This document shows positions 1 through 9,505 of a stretch of DNA of 64,000 nucleotides, piece after piece. The position numbers were made by a program, and so were the translations under genes. Origin of the DNA: Pedobacter miscanthi (GTDB taxonomy: Bacteria > Bacteroidota > Bacteroidia > Sphingobacteriales > Sphingobacteriaceae); assembly GCF_003315595.1 (NCBI RefSeq), contig NZ_QNQU01000002.1:335794-399793 (forward strand), written 5' to 3'. Every line of letters starts with the position of its first letter. Position 1 is the stretch's first letter. Below the pieces are notes generated by a model. It did no database searches and had not been told where the DNA came from. It was given only the letters and a program-made list of their open reading frames with translations.

Positions 1-1
1 T

Positions 2-721
2 CATTTTATGGGGCACACCCTTCCTTCAGCTTCCGGGGGGGATAGCAATATTCGAAGAAAGCGGGAACGGCGTGCTGATTTCTTTACGGGATTTGTCATC
101 AGTCGCTTTCCTGGCGCAACAGAGCAGGACGCCATTGAGGGAATTCTCACGCTTGACCCCGCAACATACCGGCCGCGGAATGAGGAAGAAGAAAAATTCA
201 ACATTTATCCAACCCTGCAGAACCGCATCGCAGCGGTAAAGGAAGGCTTTAAGGCTGCAAAAAATCCTAAAGATCCTTTGAGCATAGCGATGTTCAAAAA
301 AATCGATAGTGTTGCCAAAGTACAGATGAAAAGGAACGGTAGGTCTTCTATTTACCACGTGATCGACTTCAAACTGTCCATGGGGCAGTTCGATGAGGTG
401 AAACAGATCGCAAGTGAACAGCTTTTGAATCCAGCTTTCTCTGATAAGGCTCAGTTATGGGAATACAAATCTATTGCCGATCAGAATCTGGGAAATCTCA
501 CTGAAGCTATTCAGAGCCAACGTGAGGCAACAGCGATTAGTAAAAATAGTCTGGTAAATCTTGAACGTCTTCAATTGCTATTGGATAATGGTAACCCAGT
601 GCAAAAACTGGAATCCGAAAAAATCAGGCAAAAACTCGAATCAGAAAAGTTCAAACAAAAAGTGGGATCCCAAAAAATCAAGCAAAACATGAATCGGTCC
701 CAGATAAAAATAAACAAATAA
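2..721 (+). CDS. 3' part of a metallopeptidase-like protein (truncated by window edge)
   Basis: The frame is open to the first base of the window, so the beginning of the gene lies upstream. The visible part starts HFMGH, followed about 20 residues later by ERRADFFTG and later by a PTLQNRIAAVKEGF segment. This order resembles the part of M48-like zinc peptidases after HEXXH, where a glutamate followed by Ala-Asp supplies the third zinc ligand and a conserved P-L-x-x-R-I segment follows. The HEXXH itself is not visible, so the peptidase call is an inference. The C-terminus is a lysine-rich low-complexity tail built from imperfect repeats of a KLESEK-type unit. Nothing nearby indicates its role. 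Confidence 0.5.
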   Translation, partial: HFMGHTLPSASGGDSNIRRKRERRADFFTGFVISRFPGATEQDAIEGILTLDPATYRPRNEEEEKFNIYPTLQNRIAAVKEGFKAAKNPKDPLSIAMFKKIDSVAKVQMKRNGRSSIYHVIDFKLSMGQFDEVKQIASEQLLNPAFSDKAQLWEYKSIADQNLGNLTEAIQSQREATAISKNSLVNLERLQLLLDNGNPVQKLESEKIRQKLESEKFKQKVGSQKIKQNMNRSQIKINK

Positions 722-1160
722 TGTCGCAAGCGTTGGCACGGGTTTTCAATCATCAGAAAGCTTCCTTCTAAAATCAATCATTATTATCCATGATAATCGA
801 AAGCCTCACCAAGTGCGGCTTTCGATTCTACACTGGTTAATCCTATTTAACCTGAATCTCCTTAATGTTAGCAAAATTGTTCTTTCCCGGTTAAAACAAA
901 ATAATTATTCTGCAACAAACCATCTGAATAAATCCCCGCAAAATTAAATTGCCCATAAATAACCAGAAACAGCCCAATTGACTGATTAATCATATTCCTT
1001 TCTCCCTTATCACTCCTGCCGCCATCTTTGTATCAGATTAGAAAAATCCCTGTACCATCTTATGGACCAAAGTAAAAGCATCAGGCTTTATTGTTTGCAG
1101 GGATATCCCTTGATAGTTAGTTGAGAGCAGCTATTGAGTTAGTAATGATTAGCAGCAACC

Positions 1161-1187
1161 AGCGGTGCTGGTGGATACCGCACCGCT
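1161..1187. terminator. Hairpin, possible terminator or small-RNA end
   Basis: AGCGGTGC and GCACCGCT form a perfect 8-bp stem around an 11-nt loop. Only a weak T tract follows on the + strand, so a terminator role is uncertain. Confidence 0.35.
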
Positions 1188-1376
1188 TTGCCATTAACAT
1201 TTAAACCATTTGATAAACCAGAAACTTTGGCAGCCAGCCCATATCTCATGCCCCCAAAAACCTGTTCCATCATGCCCTATAGGCTCTAAGCCACGCGATA
1301 CGATCATCACTGACATTACCTCTGCAAAAAAATCTTTTAAAATTTATGATAAGTGGCAAACGATGAATATTATAAA

Positions 1377-1409
1377 AGCCAGCTGTATCCTCACAGATAA
1401 CAGCTGGCT
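1377..1409 (-). terminator. Hairpin downstream of the efflux operon
   Basis: AGCCAGCTGT and ACAGCTGGCT form a perfect 10-bp stem with a 13-nt loop, about 50 bases beyond the stop of the outer-membrane factor gene. On the minus strand a T-containing stretch follows. It is well placed to end the efflux operon transcript. Confidence 0.5.
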
Positions 1410-1459
1410 AGGGTTTGCTACCCGGAAGCTTCAGAAAGGTTACATCCCGTAAAAACTAA

Positions 1460-2875
1460 CTAAAATACCCCTCCACCCAGACTTCGGTATAACTCCGAAA
1501 TGGCATCCAGTTCCGATCGTTTAATCGCGGCTAAATCCAGTTCACTCACCAAGGCGTTGCTTTGGGCGGTAATTACCTCCAAATAAGTTGCCATGCCGCT
1601 TTTGAAGAGCTCATTTGCATTCATGATAGCGCCCTGAAGCGTTTTTATACGGTTCAACGCAATGATCTCCCTGGCCCGAAGCTTTTCAATATTAGCCAGT
1701 GCATCAGATACCTCGCCGACCGCCTTTAGTACCGTTTGCCTGAAAAGAAGGACTGTTTTTTCTCGTTCTATCATGCTCAGCTTATATTGTGCGTTTAATT
1801 CCTTATGCTCAAGAACTGGTTGCAGGATACCCGCTCCTGCAATTGCAAACAATGATCCGGGAATATTGAACCAGTTGGCGGCCATAAGCGAATTTACTCC
1901 ACCCGATGCAGTGATGCGTAAGGCAGGATACATCTGGGTTTTAGTAATTCCAACGCGGGCATTTGCAATGCTCAGATCAAGTGCTCTGCTTTTTACATCT
2001 GGCCTTCTGCTTAACATCTCTGAAGGGATGCCGGTAGATAAGATGTCAGGAAAACTGATATCCCCGAGAAGTGATTTTCTGTTTATCCGCTCTGGCAACT
2101 GCCCGGCAAGTATTCGCAGGGCATTTTCCCGGATGACAATGTCCTGCTCCAGCTGGGGCACTAGCCCGGCAGCTACTTCCCGCTGCCCGCTTGCCTGCTG
2201 GACGCCGAGCAAGCTGACCTGGCCGGCATCATACTGCAATTTAACAATCTGGAGGGTATTGTCGTTTAAGTTCAGGTTTTTGCGGGCAACGTTTAACTGG
2301 GCATCAAGCATCAGCAAACCAAAGTAAGCCTTGGATATGGTTGTTATCAGACCGGTCTGCAGTGTTTTCCGCGCTTCCTGTGACTGCAGGTACGAGGCGA
2401 GCGCTGTTCTATTGGTATTGCGGATTTTCCCCCAGATATCAGCCTCCCAGCTCAGGCTTAAATTAGCCGAGTAATCTTCCAGGTGGTCCCTGCCCAGAAA
2501 CTGGCCAAGCGTAAGGCCATTCAGGCTGTTGTTTGATGGATTCGTTGTGCTGGCGGCAAGGTTTAAACCGATCTGGGGAATATTGTTCCATTTTGATTGC
2601 CTTAGCAATATGCCCGACTGCTCCAGGTTCTTTAGCGCTATCTGCATGTCATAGTTCCGGGAAAGTGCACTGTCTATCAGTTGCTGCAAAAGCTGATCCC
2701 GGAAAAAAGATCTCCATGAGATCCCCCCAATACTGGCACTGTCAGAAACGGTAGCATTGCGAAATGTTTGCGGCAGTTCGGGCTCAGGCATTTTAATATC
2801 CTTTGAAACCGAACATGCGCTTGCTAAGGCCAGCAGTAAGGAAAATACATATAATTTGATTACTTTATTATTCAT
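1460..2875 (-). CDS. RND efflux outer membrane factor (TolC/OprM-like lipoprotein)
   Basis: Outer-membrane channel of a tripartite RND pump, about 471 residues. I start at the ATG at 2875 because it gives a lipoprotein signal: MNNKVIKLYVF, a hydrophobic run, then the lipobox LASAC. Earlier in-frame starts would run back into the preceding gene. The mature part carries the NodT-family pattern: an LWEADIWGKIRN-type segment, a LARKNL helix region, RRPDVKSRALDLSIANARVGI in the middle (the conserved RRPDV motif), and repeated helical halves. It is the last gene of the pump operon, 10 bases after the transporter stop, so it is cotranscribed with it. Substrates cannot be told from sequence. Confidence 0.9.
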   Translation of the reverse strand: MNNKVIKLYVFSLLLALASACSVSKDIKMPEPELPQTFRNATVSDSASIGGISWRSFFRDQLLQQLIDSALSRNYDMQIALKNLEQSGILLRQSKWNNIPQIGLNLAASTTNPSNNSLNGLTLGQFLGRDHLEDYSANLSLSWEADIWGKIRNTNRTALASYLQSQEARKTLQTGLITTISKAYFGLLMLDAQLNVARKNLNLNDNTLQIVKLQYDAGQVSLLGVQQASGQREVAAGLVPQLEQDIVIRENALRILAGQLPERINRKSLLGDISFPDILSTGIPSEMLSRRPDVKSRALDLSIANARVGITKTQMYPALRITASGGVNSLMAANWFNIPGSLFAIAGAGILQPVLEHKELNAQYKLSMIEREKTVLLFRQTVLKAVGEVSDALANIEKLRAREIIALNRIKTLQGAIMNANELFKSGMATYLEVITAQSNALVSELDLAAIKRSELDAISELYRSLGGGVF

Positions 2876-2885
2876 TGTCTGGATT

Positions 2886-5800
2886 TTAATAATTAAGCGC
2901 AACATGTTCTTGATACCCTGGTTTTTCAATTTCCGGGGCACTTTCTTTTCTTCCGGAGACTTTCTCATGTAATGCCTGAAATATGACAAATAGGACCGGA
3001 ATGATGAATAGTCCAAGGATGACTCCGCTCAGCATTCCACCAGCGGCTCCGATACTGATGGAATGGTTACCCATCGCCGATGGTCCGGTTGCGCGCATCA
3101 TTGGTGTTATACCCGCCACAAAGGCAATGGAGGTCATAATAATCGGCCTGATGCGCAGTCTTGCTGCCTCAAGTGCCGATTCCAACAGTGTATGCCCGGC
3201 ATGCCTGCGCTGGAGGGCAAATTCCACAATCAGGATGGCATTTTTTGCAAGCAAACCGATGAGCATCACCAGCGCTACCTGGATATAGATATTGTTGTCG
3301 ATTCCCGCCATGCCGATCGCTAAAAATACGCCGATAATGCCTGTCGGTACAGAGAAAACTACAGCCAACGGCAGGATATAACTATTGTACTGGGCGCATA
3401 GCAAAAAATAGACGAATAATAGCGATAAGATGAAAATGACCACAGACTGTCCACCGGAGGAAATTTCTTCCCTGGTCATTCCTGAAAATTCGAAAGAATA
3501 CCCACCGGGCAGCACTTCAGCAGCAACTTCCCTGACAGCCAGGATTGCATCACCCGTGCTAAATCCCGGCTTGGGCACCGCGTTGACACCTATAGAATTG
3601 AAAAGGTTGTAACGGGTGATCACTTCCGGCCCGAAAACCCTTTTCAAATTTACCATCGTTTTAACAGGCACCATACTGCCGTTTTTATTTTTGACATACA
3701 CTTCATTTAGAGAGGCAGGATCAGCCCGCTCATCTTTCTCTGCCTGCACCATCACCCGGTAATACTTTCCGAACCTATTGAAATCGGAAACCTGCGCACT
3801 GCCGAAATAGGATTGCATCGTAGCCAATACTTCCTTCTCATCAACCCCCAACTGTTCAATTTTCTCGTGATCCAGGACCATTTCGTACTGCGGATAATCA
3901 GCCCGGAAAGTGGTAAAGGCAACAGCAATTTCCTTGCGTTTCATTAACGCAGCGATAAAGCGGTTAGCAATGCCACCAAATTTATCCAGTTTTCCACCAA
4001 GCTTATCTTCCAGTACCAAATCAAGTGCATCGACATTGCTGAATCCAGGCACTGTCGGAAAAGAAAATACGAAACACTGGGCACCCTTTATCGTGTTCAG
4101 GCGCTTCTGTAGTTCTGCTATATTCTCACTTACATTATTCATCTCACCCCTTTGCCCATCTTTTTTCATCCTGAAGAAAGCTACACCTGAGGAAGGACTG
4201 GTCGAACCCGTCAATACATTAAACCCTGCTACCTCGTTGAAAGCGAATTTTGCTTTCATATCCCGGACTTTATTTGCGGCTTCATCAAGAATTGCCTGTG
4301 TTCTGTTCATCGAGGAGCCAGGAGGCAGGTTCACTGAGATGGCGATAAAGCCAAGATCTTCAGAAGGAATAAAACCCGTAGGTGTTCTTCTGATCAGCCA
4401 GGCCGTTAACAGGACAATCAGGATTAATCCCCCAATACTAGCCCACTTAAAGCTGATCATCTTCTTAACAGCGCCTACATACCTACCTGTCACATTTTCA
4501 AATCCTTGGTTAAATGCAAAGAAAAACCGCTGTTTGAAACTTTTTGTGTTTTCATGGCGGTCATGGTTGACATCTTTCAGTAGCAGGGCGCACAGTGCCG
4601 GGCTTAGCGTTAATGCGTTGAGCGCGGAAATCGCGATAGCAATAGCCAGCGTAAAGGCAAATTGTCTATAGAAAACTCCCGCTGATCCTTTCATGAAGCC
4701 CACCGGAAGAAACACTGCGGCCATAACCAGGGTAATCGATATGATGGCACCGGTGATTTCGTGCATCGCGGAAATTGTTGCTTTTTTGGGACTGAGGTTT
4801 CTATGTTCCAGTTTGGAATGGACTGCCTCTACCACCACAATGGCATCGTCCACAACAATTCCAATAGCCAAAACAAGCGCAAACAAGGTGAGTAAGTTGA
4901 TAGAAAAACCGAAAACAGACATAAAAAAGAAGGTACCGATAATCGCTACCGGGACGGCAATAGCAGGAATAAGTGTCGACCTGAAGTCCTGCAAAAAGAT
5001 ATATACAACAATAAACACCAGGATAAATGCTTCGAGCAAGGTATGCTCAACCTGCTCGATGGATTGATCCAGCATATCTTTGGTATTGTACAGGATCTGT
5101 TGCCTGATGCCAGGGGGAAAGTCTTTTTCTGCTTTTTTAAGGAATTCACCAACTTTTGTCTGTATGTCCCTTGAATTGGACCCGGGTAACTGGATTACCT
5201 GGAAGAGTACACTCTGTTTATCATTGACGGTATTTAAAGAGCTGTAGGTATAACTGCCCAATTCAACCCTTGCAAGATCTTTAAGTTTGAGTATACTACC
5301 ATCAGCATTTGCCCTGATAATCATATTGCTATAATCTTCCGGTTTTGTATATTTCCCGGAATATTTGAGCACATACTCAAATGAGCGGTTACTGGATTCA
5401 CCAAACCTCCCCGGGGCGGCTTCCTGGTTTTTGCTTCTGACTGCCGCCATCACCTCTGTTGGGGTAATATCATAGGCAGCCATCTGCGCAGGATTAAGCC
5501 AGATACGCATGGAATAATCCCTGTTGGCACCATAAAAATTAACCAGTCCAACCCCTTGTATGCGTTTAAGCTCCGGGATGATATTAATCTGGGCGTAGTT
5601 GGTCAGGTAGGTGGCATCATACAGATCCGGTTTTTCACTCATCAGGTTGATCGCCATGATCAGTGAATTCTGGACTTTTTGGGTGGTAATACCTGCCTGT
5701 ACTACCTCGGTTGGTAAAAGCCCGGTGGCAGACGATACTCGGTTCTGGACATTTACTGCCGCCTGGTCCGGATCGGTACCCAGTTTAAAATAGACCGATA

Positions 5801-6068
5801 TGGTTAGTGTACCGTCGTTACTTGAGGTGGAACTCATGTAAGTCATATTTTCTACACCATTGATGGCCTCTTCCAAAGCGGGAGCTACCGCCCGCACCAT
5901 TGTTTCGGCATTGGCACCGGGATAATTTGCCGAAACCTGTACAACAGGGGGCGCAATATCAGGAAATTGTTGTATCGGAAGGTCCATCAGACCTACCGCG
6001 CCCAATATAACCAGCATGATGGAAACCACCGTGGCAATAACAGGTTTATCGATAAAAATTTTTAACAT
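2886..6068 (-). CDS. RND efflux transporter, HAE1 family (AcrB/MexB-like)
   Basis: Inner-membrane proton-driven pump subunit of 1060 residues, the usual length for AcrB-type proteins. It begins with the typical cytoplasmic/TM1 start (MLKIFIDKPVIATVVSI), followed by the FPDIAPPVVQVSANYPGA porter-domain segment, a second group of membrane segments, and the GIVVDDAIVVVEAV motif of TM4 with its paired aspartates used in proton relay. The second half repeats the layout and ends with LAKNAILIVEFA and the final helices. It lies 15 bases after the adaptor gene and 10 before the outer-membrane factor, so the three form one operon. Drugs, detergents or dyes are the common substrates of the family; the actual substrate is unknown. 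Confidence 0.95.
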   Translation of the reverse strand: MLKIFIDKPVIATVVSIMLVILGAVGLMDLPIQQFPDIAPPVVQVSANYPGANAETMVRAVAPALEEAINGVENMTYMSSTSSNDGTLTISVYFKLGTDPDQAAVNVQNRVSSATGLLPTEVVQAGITTQKVQNSLIMAINLMSEKPDLYDATYLTNYAQINIIPELKRIQGVGLVNFYGANRDYSMRIWLNPAQMAAYDITPTEVMAAVRSKNQEAAPGRFGESSNRSFEYVLKYSGKYTKPEDYSNMIIRANADGSILKLKDLARVELGSYTYSSLNTVNDKQSVLFQVIQLPGSNSRDIQTKVGEFLKKAEKDFPPGIRQQILYNTKDMLDQSIEQVEHTLLEAFILVFIVVYIFLQDFRSTLIPAIAVPVAIIGTFFFMSVFGFSINLLTLFALVLAIGIVVDDAIVVVEAVHSKLEHRNLSPKKATISAMHEITGAIISITLVMAAVFLPVGFMKGSAGVFYRQFAFTLAIAIAISALNALTLSPALCALLLKDVNHDRHENTKSFKQRFFFAFNQGFENVTGRYVGAVKKMISFKWASIGGLILIVLLTAWLIRRTPTGFIPSEDLGFIAISVNLPPGSSMNRTQAILDEAANKVRDMKAKFAFNEVAGFNVLTGSTSPSSGVAFFRMKKDGQRGEMNNVSENIAELQKRLNTIKGAQCFVFSFPTVPGFSNVDALDLVLEDKLGGKLDKFGGIANRFIAALMKRKEIAVAFTTFRADYPQYEMVLDHEKIEQLGVDEKEVLATMQSYFGSAQVSDFNRFGKYYRVMVQAEKDERADPASLNEVYVKNKNGSMVPVKTMVNLKRVFGPEVITRYNLFNSIGVNAVPKPGFSTGDAILAVREVAAEVLPGGYSFEFSGMTREEISSGGQSVVIFILSLLFVYFLLCAQYNSYILPLAVVFSVPTGIIGVFLAIGMAGIDNNIYIQVALVMLIGLLAKNAILIVEFALQRRHAGHTLLESALEAARLRIRPIIMTSIAFVAGITPMMRATGPSAMGNHSISIGAAGGMLSGVILGLFIIPVLFVIFQALHEKVSGRKESAPEIEKPGYQEHVALNY

Positions 6069-6083
6069 GATTCTATATTATAT

Positions 6084-7220
6084 TTAGTTACTGGCTAACT
6101 TTTCCTGGGACTTCTCCGCCTTTACTTCCATGCCGTCCTTGATCGATTCGAAGCCTTTTAAAACCAGGCGGTCACCGCTTTTCAGTCCACCGGAGAGATA
6201 ATAAGTATTCCCGCTTGCCCCGGAAATGGTTAAGGCCACCTGACGGGCTTTGCTGTTTTCATCAACTATAAAGGCAAATATTTTGTCCTGCATTTCAAAT
6301 GTTGCGGACTGTGGTATACCGATTACCCCTGAATGTTTGAGGCCTAGCCTGATCCTGCCGGAATTACCCGAACGGAGCAAACCCTGCTGGTTGTGGAATG
6401 TTGCACGCAGGGTAATCGCGCCCGTATTTTTATCAAAGGCCGCATCAACCATATCCAATGCACCTGTCTGCCGGTATGGTTTTCCCCCGGCAAGGATCAT
6501 CGTCACTCCTGGTGCATTCTTTAGTTTCTCGCCGATCGAAAGGCCCCTCAAGCCTTCTTTGAAGGAAACAAAATCCGCCTCACCTATGGAAAAATACGCA
6601 TGTACATCCCGGTTGTCTGACAGGTATGTTAACGGCTGGGTGTCTGAAGGAGCCAGCAGACTCCCCGTTTTTTTTGAAAGCCTGCCTATAAAACCGCTCT
6701 CCGGCGCTTTAATGGTGGTGAAACCCAGTGTGATCCTGGCATTTCCTGCTTTCGCCCTGGCCTGGGTTTCCTTTGCCAATGCCGCCTCATAGGCGGCCTG
6801 CGCCGCTTTGATCTGGTAATCCGAAACCACCTTATTTTCTACCAGGGGTTTTAATTTATCGACCTCCAGTTTGGCGCTTGTTACGCTTGCTTTTGTAGCA
6901 AGCACATCGCCCAGGGCTTCGTTGTAGACTTCCCGGTATTGGCTTGGATCCACCTGGAATAAAGCAGTCCCTTTTTCTACGTAATCACCTTCATTAACCA
7001 GGATTTTTTCCAGTATCCCAGCAACCTGCGTGCGGATCTCCACATCGGTCTGCCCCTCGATCTTCGCGGGGTATTCAGTATAAAGGATCTCATCGCTAGG
7101 GTTAACTATACTTACCGCCACTGAGGGCGGAGTTGCCTTTGATGATTGCGGTCCGCTGGAGGAACAGCCCGATAAGATGATGGTTTGGGCCAACAAAAAA
7201 TATATCAGCGTTTTTTTCAT
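6084..7220 (-). CDS. RND efflux periplasmic adaptor (MexA/AcrA-like lipoprotein)
   Basis: Membrane fusion protein, about 378 residues, linking the inner-membrane pump and the outer-membrane channel. I start at the ATG at 7220: it is followed by MKKTLIYFLLAQ, a hydrophobic stretch and the lipobox LSGC, whereas the upstream open frame has no signal. Lipoyl-type halves (VEIRTQVAGILEKILVNEGD ... TIKAPESGFIG) flank a coiled-coil hairpin rich in Ala, Lys and Glu, and a beta-barrel and membrane-proximal domain follow. First gene of the pump operon after the DUF420 gene, from which it is separated by about 50 bases. Confidence 0.92.
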   Translation of the reverse strand: MKKTLIYFLLAQTIILSGCSSSGPQSSKATPPSVAVSIVNPSDEILYTEYPAKIEGQTDVEIRTQVAGILEKILVNEGDYVEKGTALFQVDPSQYREVYNEALGDVLATKASVTSAKLEVDKLKPLVENKVVSDYQIKAAQAAYEAALAKETQARAKAGNARITLGFTTIKAPESGFIGRLSKKTGSLLAPSDTQPLTYLSDNRDVHAYFSIGEADFVSFKEGLRGLSIGEKLKNAPGVTMILAGGKPYRQTGALDMVDAAFDKNTGAITLRATFHNQQGLLRSGNSGRIRLGLKHSGVIGIPQSATFEMQDKIFAFIVDENSKARQVALTISGASGNTYYLSGGLKSGDRLVLKGFESIKDGMEVKAEKSQEKLASN

Positions 7221-7270
7221 AAAAATTAAATTATAAATGTTAAAAAGTGTGTTATTTACATTGGGGGAGG

Positions 7271-7798
7271 TTAGTTCGGATAGTAAGGGGAGATCAGGAG
7301 GTAAACGATCACGCCGGTAGAACTGACGTATAACCACAGTGGCATCGTCCACGACGCCACTGTGCGGTGTTTATGGATATTGCCGTTCAGTCCATAACCC
7401 ATGGTTAAGAGCGCCATCGGAACAATCAGTGCTGCAAGGAAAATATGGGTAAACAGGAGAAAAAAATAGATACTTCTTAAAATCCCCTCACCTGCAAACC
7501 TGGTAGAGGGCGTTGAGAAATGATAAAGCAGATAGGAAAATAAAAAAGCGGCTGTAAAAGAGAACGCCAAAAAGACGAAGGCTCTATGAACCCCTTTATT
7601 TTTTTTCCTGATGGCCAGCAGTGCAATCAGCAACGCGATAAAGGTCAATCCATTCAATATAGCATTTAACAAGGGCAGCCTTGAAAAATCAAATCCCTCC
7701 AAAAAGTGCATTTTAGGTAAGAAATAAGCAGTGGTAATGAGGCCATTAATTAAAATGGTCAGTATCCAGATCGCTGGGGTATATTTTCTTTCTTTCAT
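7271..7798 (-). CDS. DUF420 family membrane protein (YozB-like)
   Basis: About 175 residues with five hydrophobic segments. The layout matches DUF420: conserved histidines in SYLLYHFSTPSTRF and in a segment reading LLFTHIFLAALIVPMAL, and a C-terminal NIHKHRTVASWTMPLWLYVS motif with TGVIVYLL. DUF420 proteins are often found near cytochrome oxidase or SCO-type genes, but their biochemistry is not settled. Here it heads the reverse-strand set containing the efflux genes and is probably cotranscribed with them. The start is the ATG at 7798. Confidence 0.8.
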   Translation of the reverse strand: MKERKYTPAIWILTILINGLITTAYFLPKMHFLEGFDFSRLPLLNAILNGLTFIALLIALLAIRKKNKGVHRAFVFLAFSFTAAFLFSYLLYHFSTPSTRFAGEGILRSIYFFLLFTHIFLAALIVPMALLTMGYGLNGNIHKHRTVASWTMPLWLYVSSTGVIVYLLISPYYPN

Positions 7799-8367
7799 CA
7801 ATTTAAAAAAATCATGCTCATGGTCGTTTTCCCAAACACATTGGGACAGAAGACCAACCAGTTAATATAATCATCAAAAGATAGCAGGATCAGGCGTTCG
7901 GCGAACGCCATAGAACATACCATGTAGTATGTTTTAGGATAAAGTAAGGGCATCTTCATGGTCTGATTGCTAGATAGAGGGCCGTGCATGTCTGAAGATG
8001 AGAATTGCCATGTTTATTCCGCTAGCACCATGGCACCCGCTGCTGCTTTCCGGTGCAGAAGGTTTTGCGGGAAATCCTTTCTTGTTTATTTGTGAATTTG
8101 TCATTTGATATGGATTGGTACGGCGCAAAGTTATCCAGGTTTTTCCTTTTAATTATCATTCGTCCAGGCCGGGGCGAATAGTCCCACAACTAAAATTCCG
8201 TCAAAAAAAACAAACTAAAAGGCCTAAAAAACAGGTAACACACAGTTCAACAATTACATACAAAAGCAAACACCAGAAACTTTAAAAAAATAGCCCGCTT
8301 TAAAAATGGCCTAAAGTGCGCTATTTATGTCCTTTGAGACAACAGGTGCAAGCTGTAATTTTGTGTT
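7799..8367. other. Divergent intergenic region between efflux operon and GlxA-type regulator
   Basis: This 569-base spacer must hold the promoters for both directions. On the + strand a near-perfect Bacteroidota promoter lies directly before the regulator (listed separately). On the minus strand a short frame of 63 codons (7798-7989) ends in a TGATG overlap with the DUF420 start, but its composition is not convincing. The rest is A-rich and I see nothing else recognisable. Confidence 0.5.
8333..8363 (+). promoter_or_regulatory. Bacteroidota-type promoter of the GlxA-like regulator
   Basis: TTTG at 8333-8336, 19 bases, then TAATTTTG at 8356-8363 fits the Bacteroidota sigma consensus TTTG-N19-TAnnTTTG. 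The ATG follows only four bases after the -7 box, so the transcript should start at or next to the start codon (leaderless or nearly so). Confidence 0.6.
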
Positions 8368-9420
8368 ATGAAGAATTCGGAATTTATACCAGCTCCTGTT
8401 TCCCGGAAAAAAAAAGTCATCATCGTAGCCATGACCGGTCGCATGATGATGGACTTCGTTGGACCGGCTGATGTTTTCACGACGACCAACCTGTTCTTAA
8501 AACATTCCGGTCTGGACGAAGGATACGAGGTCCTTATTGCCGCCCCTACTGCCGATAAAAAAGTAAGCACAGGAGCAGGCGCAGATCTGTTATGCAACAC
8601 AAGTGTACTGGACATCCGGTCCAGTATCGATACACTCATCATTTCCAACTACGAGTCGCACGAATCCCCGGCAGAAATTTTTGAACCATTTTATAAATGG
8701 CTTTCCAAAAGGACAGAAAAAAACACCAGGAGGATCGCCTCTGTATGTGCCGGTACGTTCGCGCTGGCAAAAGCAGGGCTTATAAACAACAGAAAGGTGA
8801 CCACGCACTGGGAGCAGAACGAAAAACTACAAAAAAGCTACCCGCTATTAATGGTTGATACCAATCCCTTTTATGTAAAGGACGGGCATATTTACACATC
8901 TGGCGGGGTATCCTCGGGAATCGATCTTGCTTTGGCGATGGTGGAAGAAGATTTCGGAAAAGATGTAGCGATACAGGTCGCAAGGGAACTTGTTGTTTAC
9001 CTTTACCGCCCCGGATACCAAAGCCAGTTCGGAAACCTTCTTCCGGTGATTGAAAGTTCAGCGCTGAGCCAGAAGTTACGAAGCTGGGTCCTTGAACATC
9101 TGAACGAACAACTCGATGTGAAAAGGATCGCTGACCATCTTAATATGAGCCCCCGCAATTTCACAAGGGTATTCCATAAGCGCACCGGGACGCCGCCGGC
9201 AAAGTTCGTTGAAAAGGTCAGGGTGGAACAGGCACGCAAATTACTTGAAGACACTGACGATTCACTGGAAAACATAGCCGAACGATGTGGTTTTGGCGCT
9301 CCAAGTTCGATGCGCCGGACCTTTCTGCGGTTGCTCATGATCACCCCTTCTGATTACAGGCGGGCATTCCGCGTACCAATCAATGCTCCAGGCATGCCGG
9401 AGCTAAATCCCATAAGCTAA
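8368..9420 (+). CDS. GlxA-family transcriptional regulator (DJ-1/PfpI domain + AraC HTH)
   Basis: 350 residues in two parts. Residues about 15-190 form a class-I glutamine amidotransferase-like (DJ-1/PfpI) domain: KKVIIVAMTGRMMMDFVGPA at the start, then the nucleophile-elbow region RRIASVCAGTFALAKAGLI, then TTHWEQNEKL. Residues about 240-345 form an AraC/XylS DNA-binding domain with two HTH motifs, including ADHLNMSPRNFTRVFHK and the family signature IAERCGFGAPSSMRRTFLR. The amidotransferase-like domain serves as a sensor in this family. It is divergent from the DUF420-RND operon and may regulate it; that is inference from position. Confidence 0.9.
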   Translation: MKNSEFIPAPVSRKKKVIIVAMTGRMMMDFVGPADVFTTTNLFLKHSGLDEGYEVLIAAPTADKKVSTGAGADLLCNTSVLDIRSSIDTLIISNYESHESPAEIFEPFYKWLSKRTEKNTRRIASVCAGTFALAKAGLINNRKVTTHWEQNEKLQKSYPLLMVDTNPFYVKDGHIYTSGGVSSGIDLALAMVEEDFGKDVAIQVARELVVYLYRPGYQSQFGNLLPVIESSALSQKLRSWVLEHLNEQLDVKRIADHLNMSPRNFTRVFHKRTGTPPAKFVEKVRVEQARKLLEDTDDSLENIAERCGFGAPSSMRRTFLRLLMITPSDYRRAFRVPINAPGMPELNPIS

Positions 9421-9505
9421 AATCCAGGCCCAAAAGCTAATACCTTGGGGCAACGGAAATTGATGTTACCTATACCATCAATGGAAACTGAATTAATTTA
9501 ATACC

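Larger units (their letters stand above)
722..1459. other. Intergenic region without a convincing gene
   Basis: This 738-base stretch lies between the peptidase-like gene and the convergent efflux operon. I see no ORF with protein-like composition. It holds two good hairpins (listed separately) that could end transcription from either side. A short open frame at 1210-1452 has no family resemblance and contains one of the hairpins, so I do not call it. Confidence 0.6.

Noticed and set aside
1210..1452. 80-codon forward frame
   Set aside because: It contains a perfect 10-bp hairpin that fits the terminator of the opposite operon, and lacks family pattern.
3910..4671. Long forward frames opposite the RND genes
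   Set aside because: They lie antisense within the conserved transporter gene and follow its codon pattern; shadows only.
7798..7989. 63-codon reverse frame ending in TGATG before DUF420
   Set aside because: The overlap looks like coupling, but the translated sequence has no protein-like pattern and lies in the divergent promoter region.
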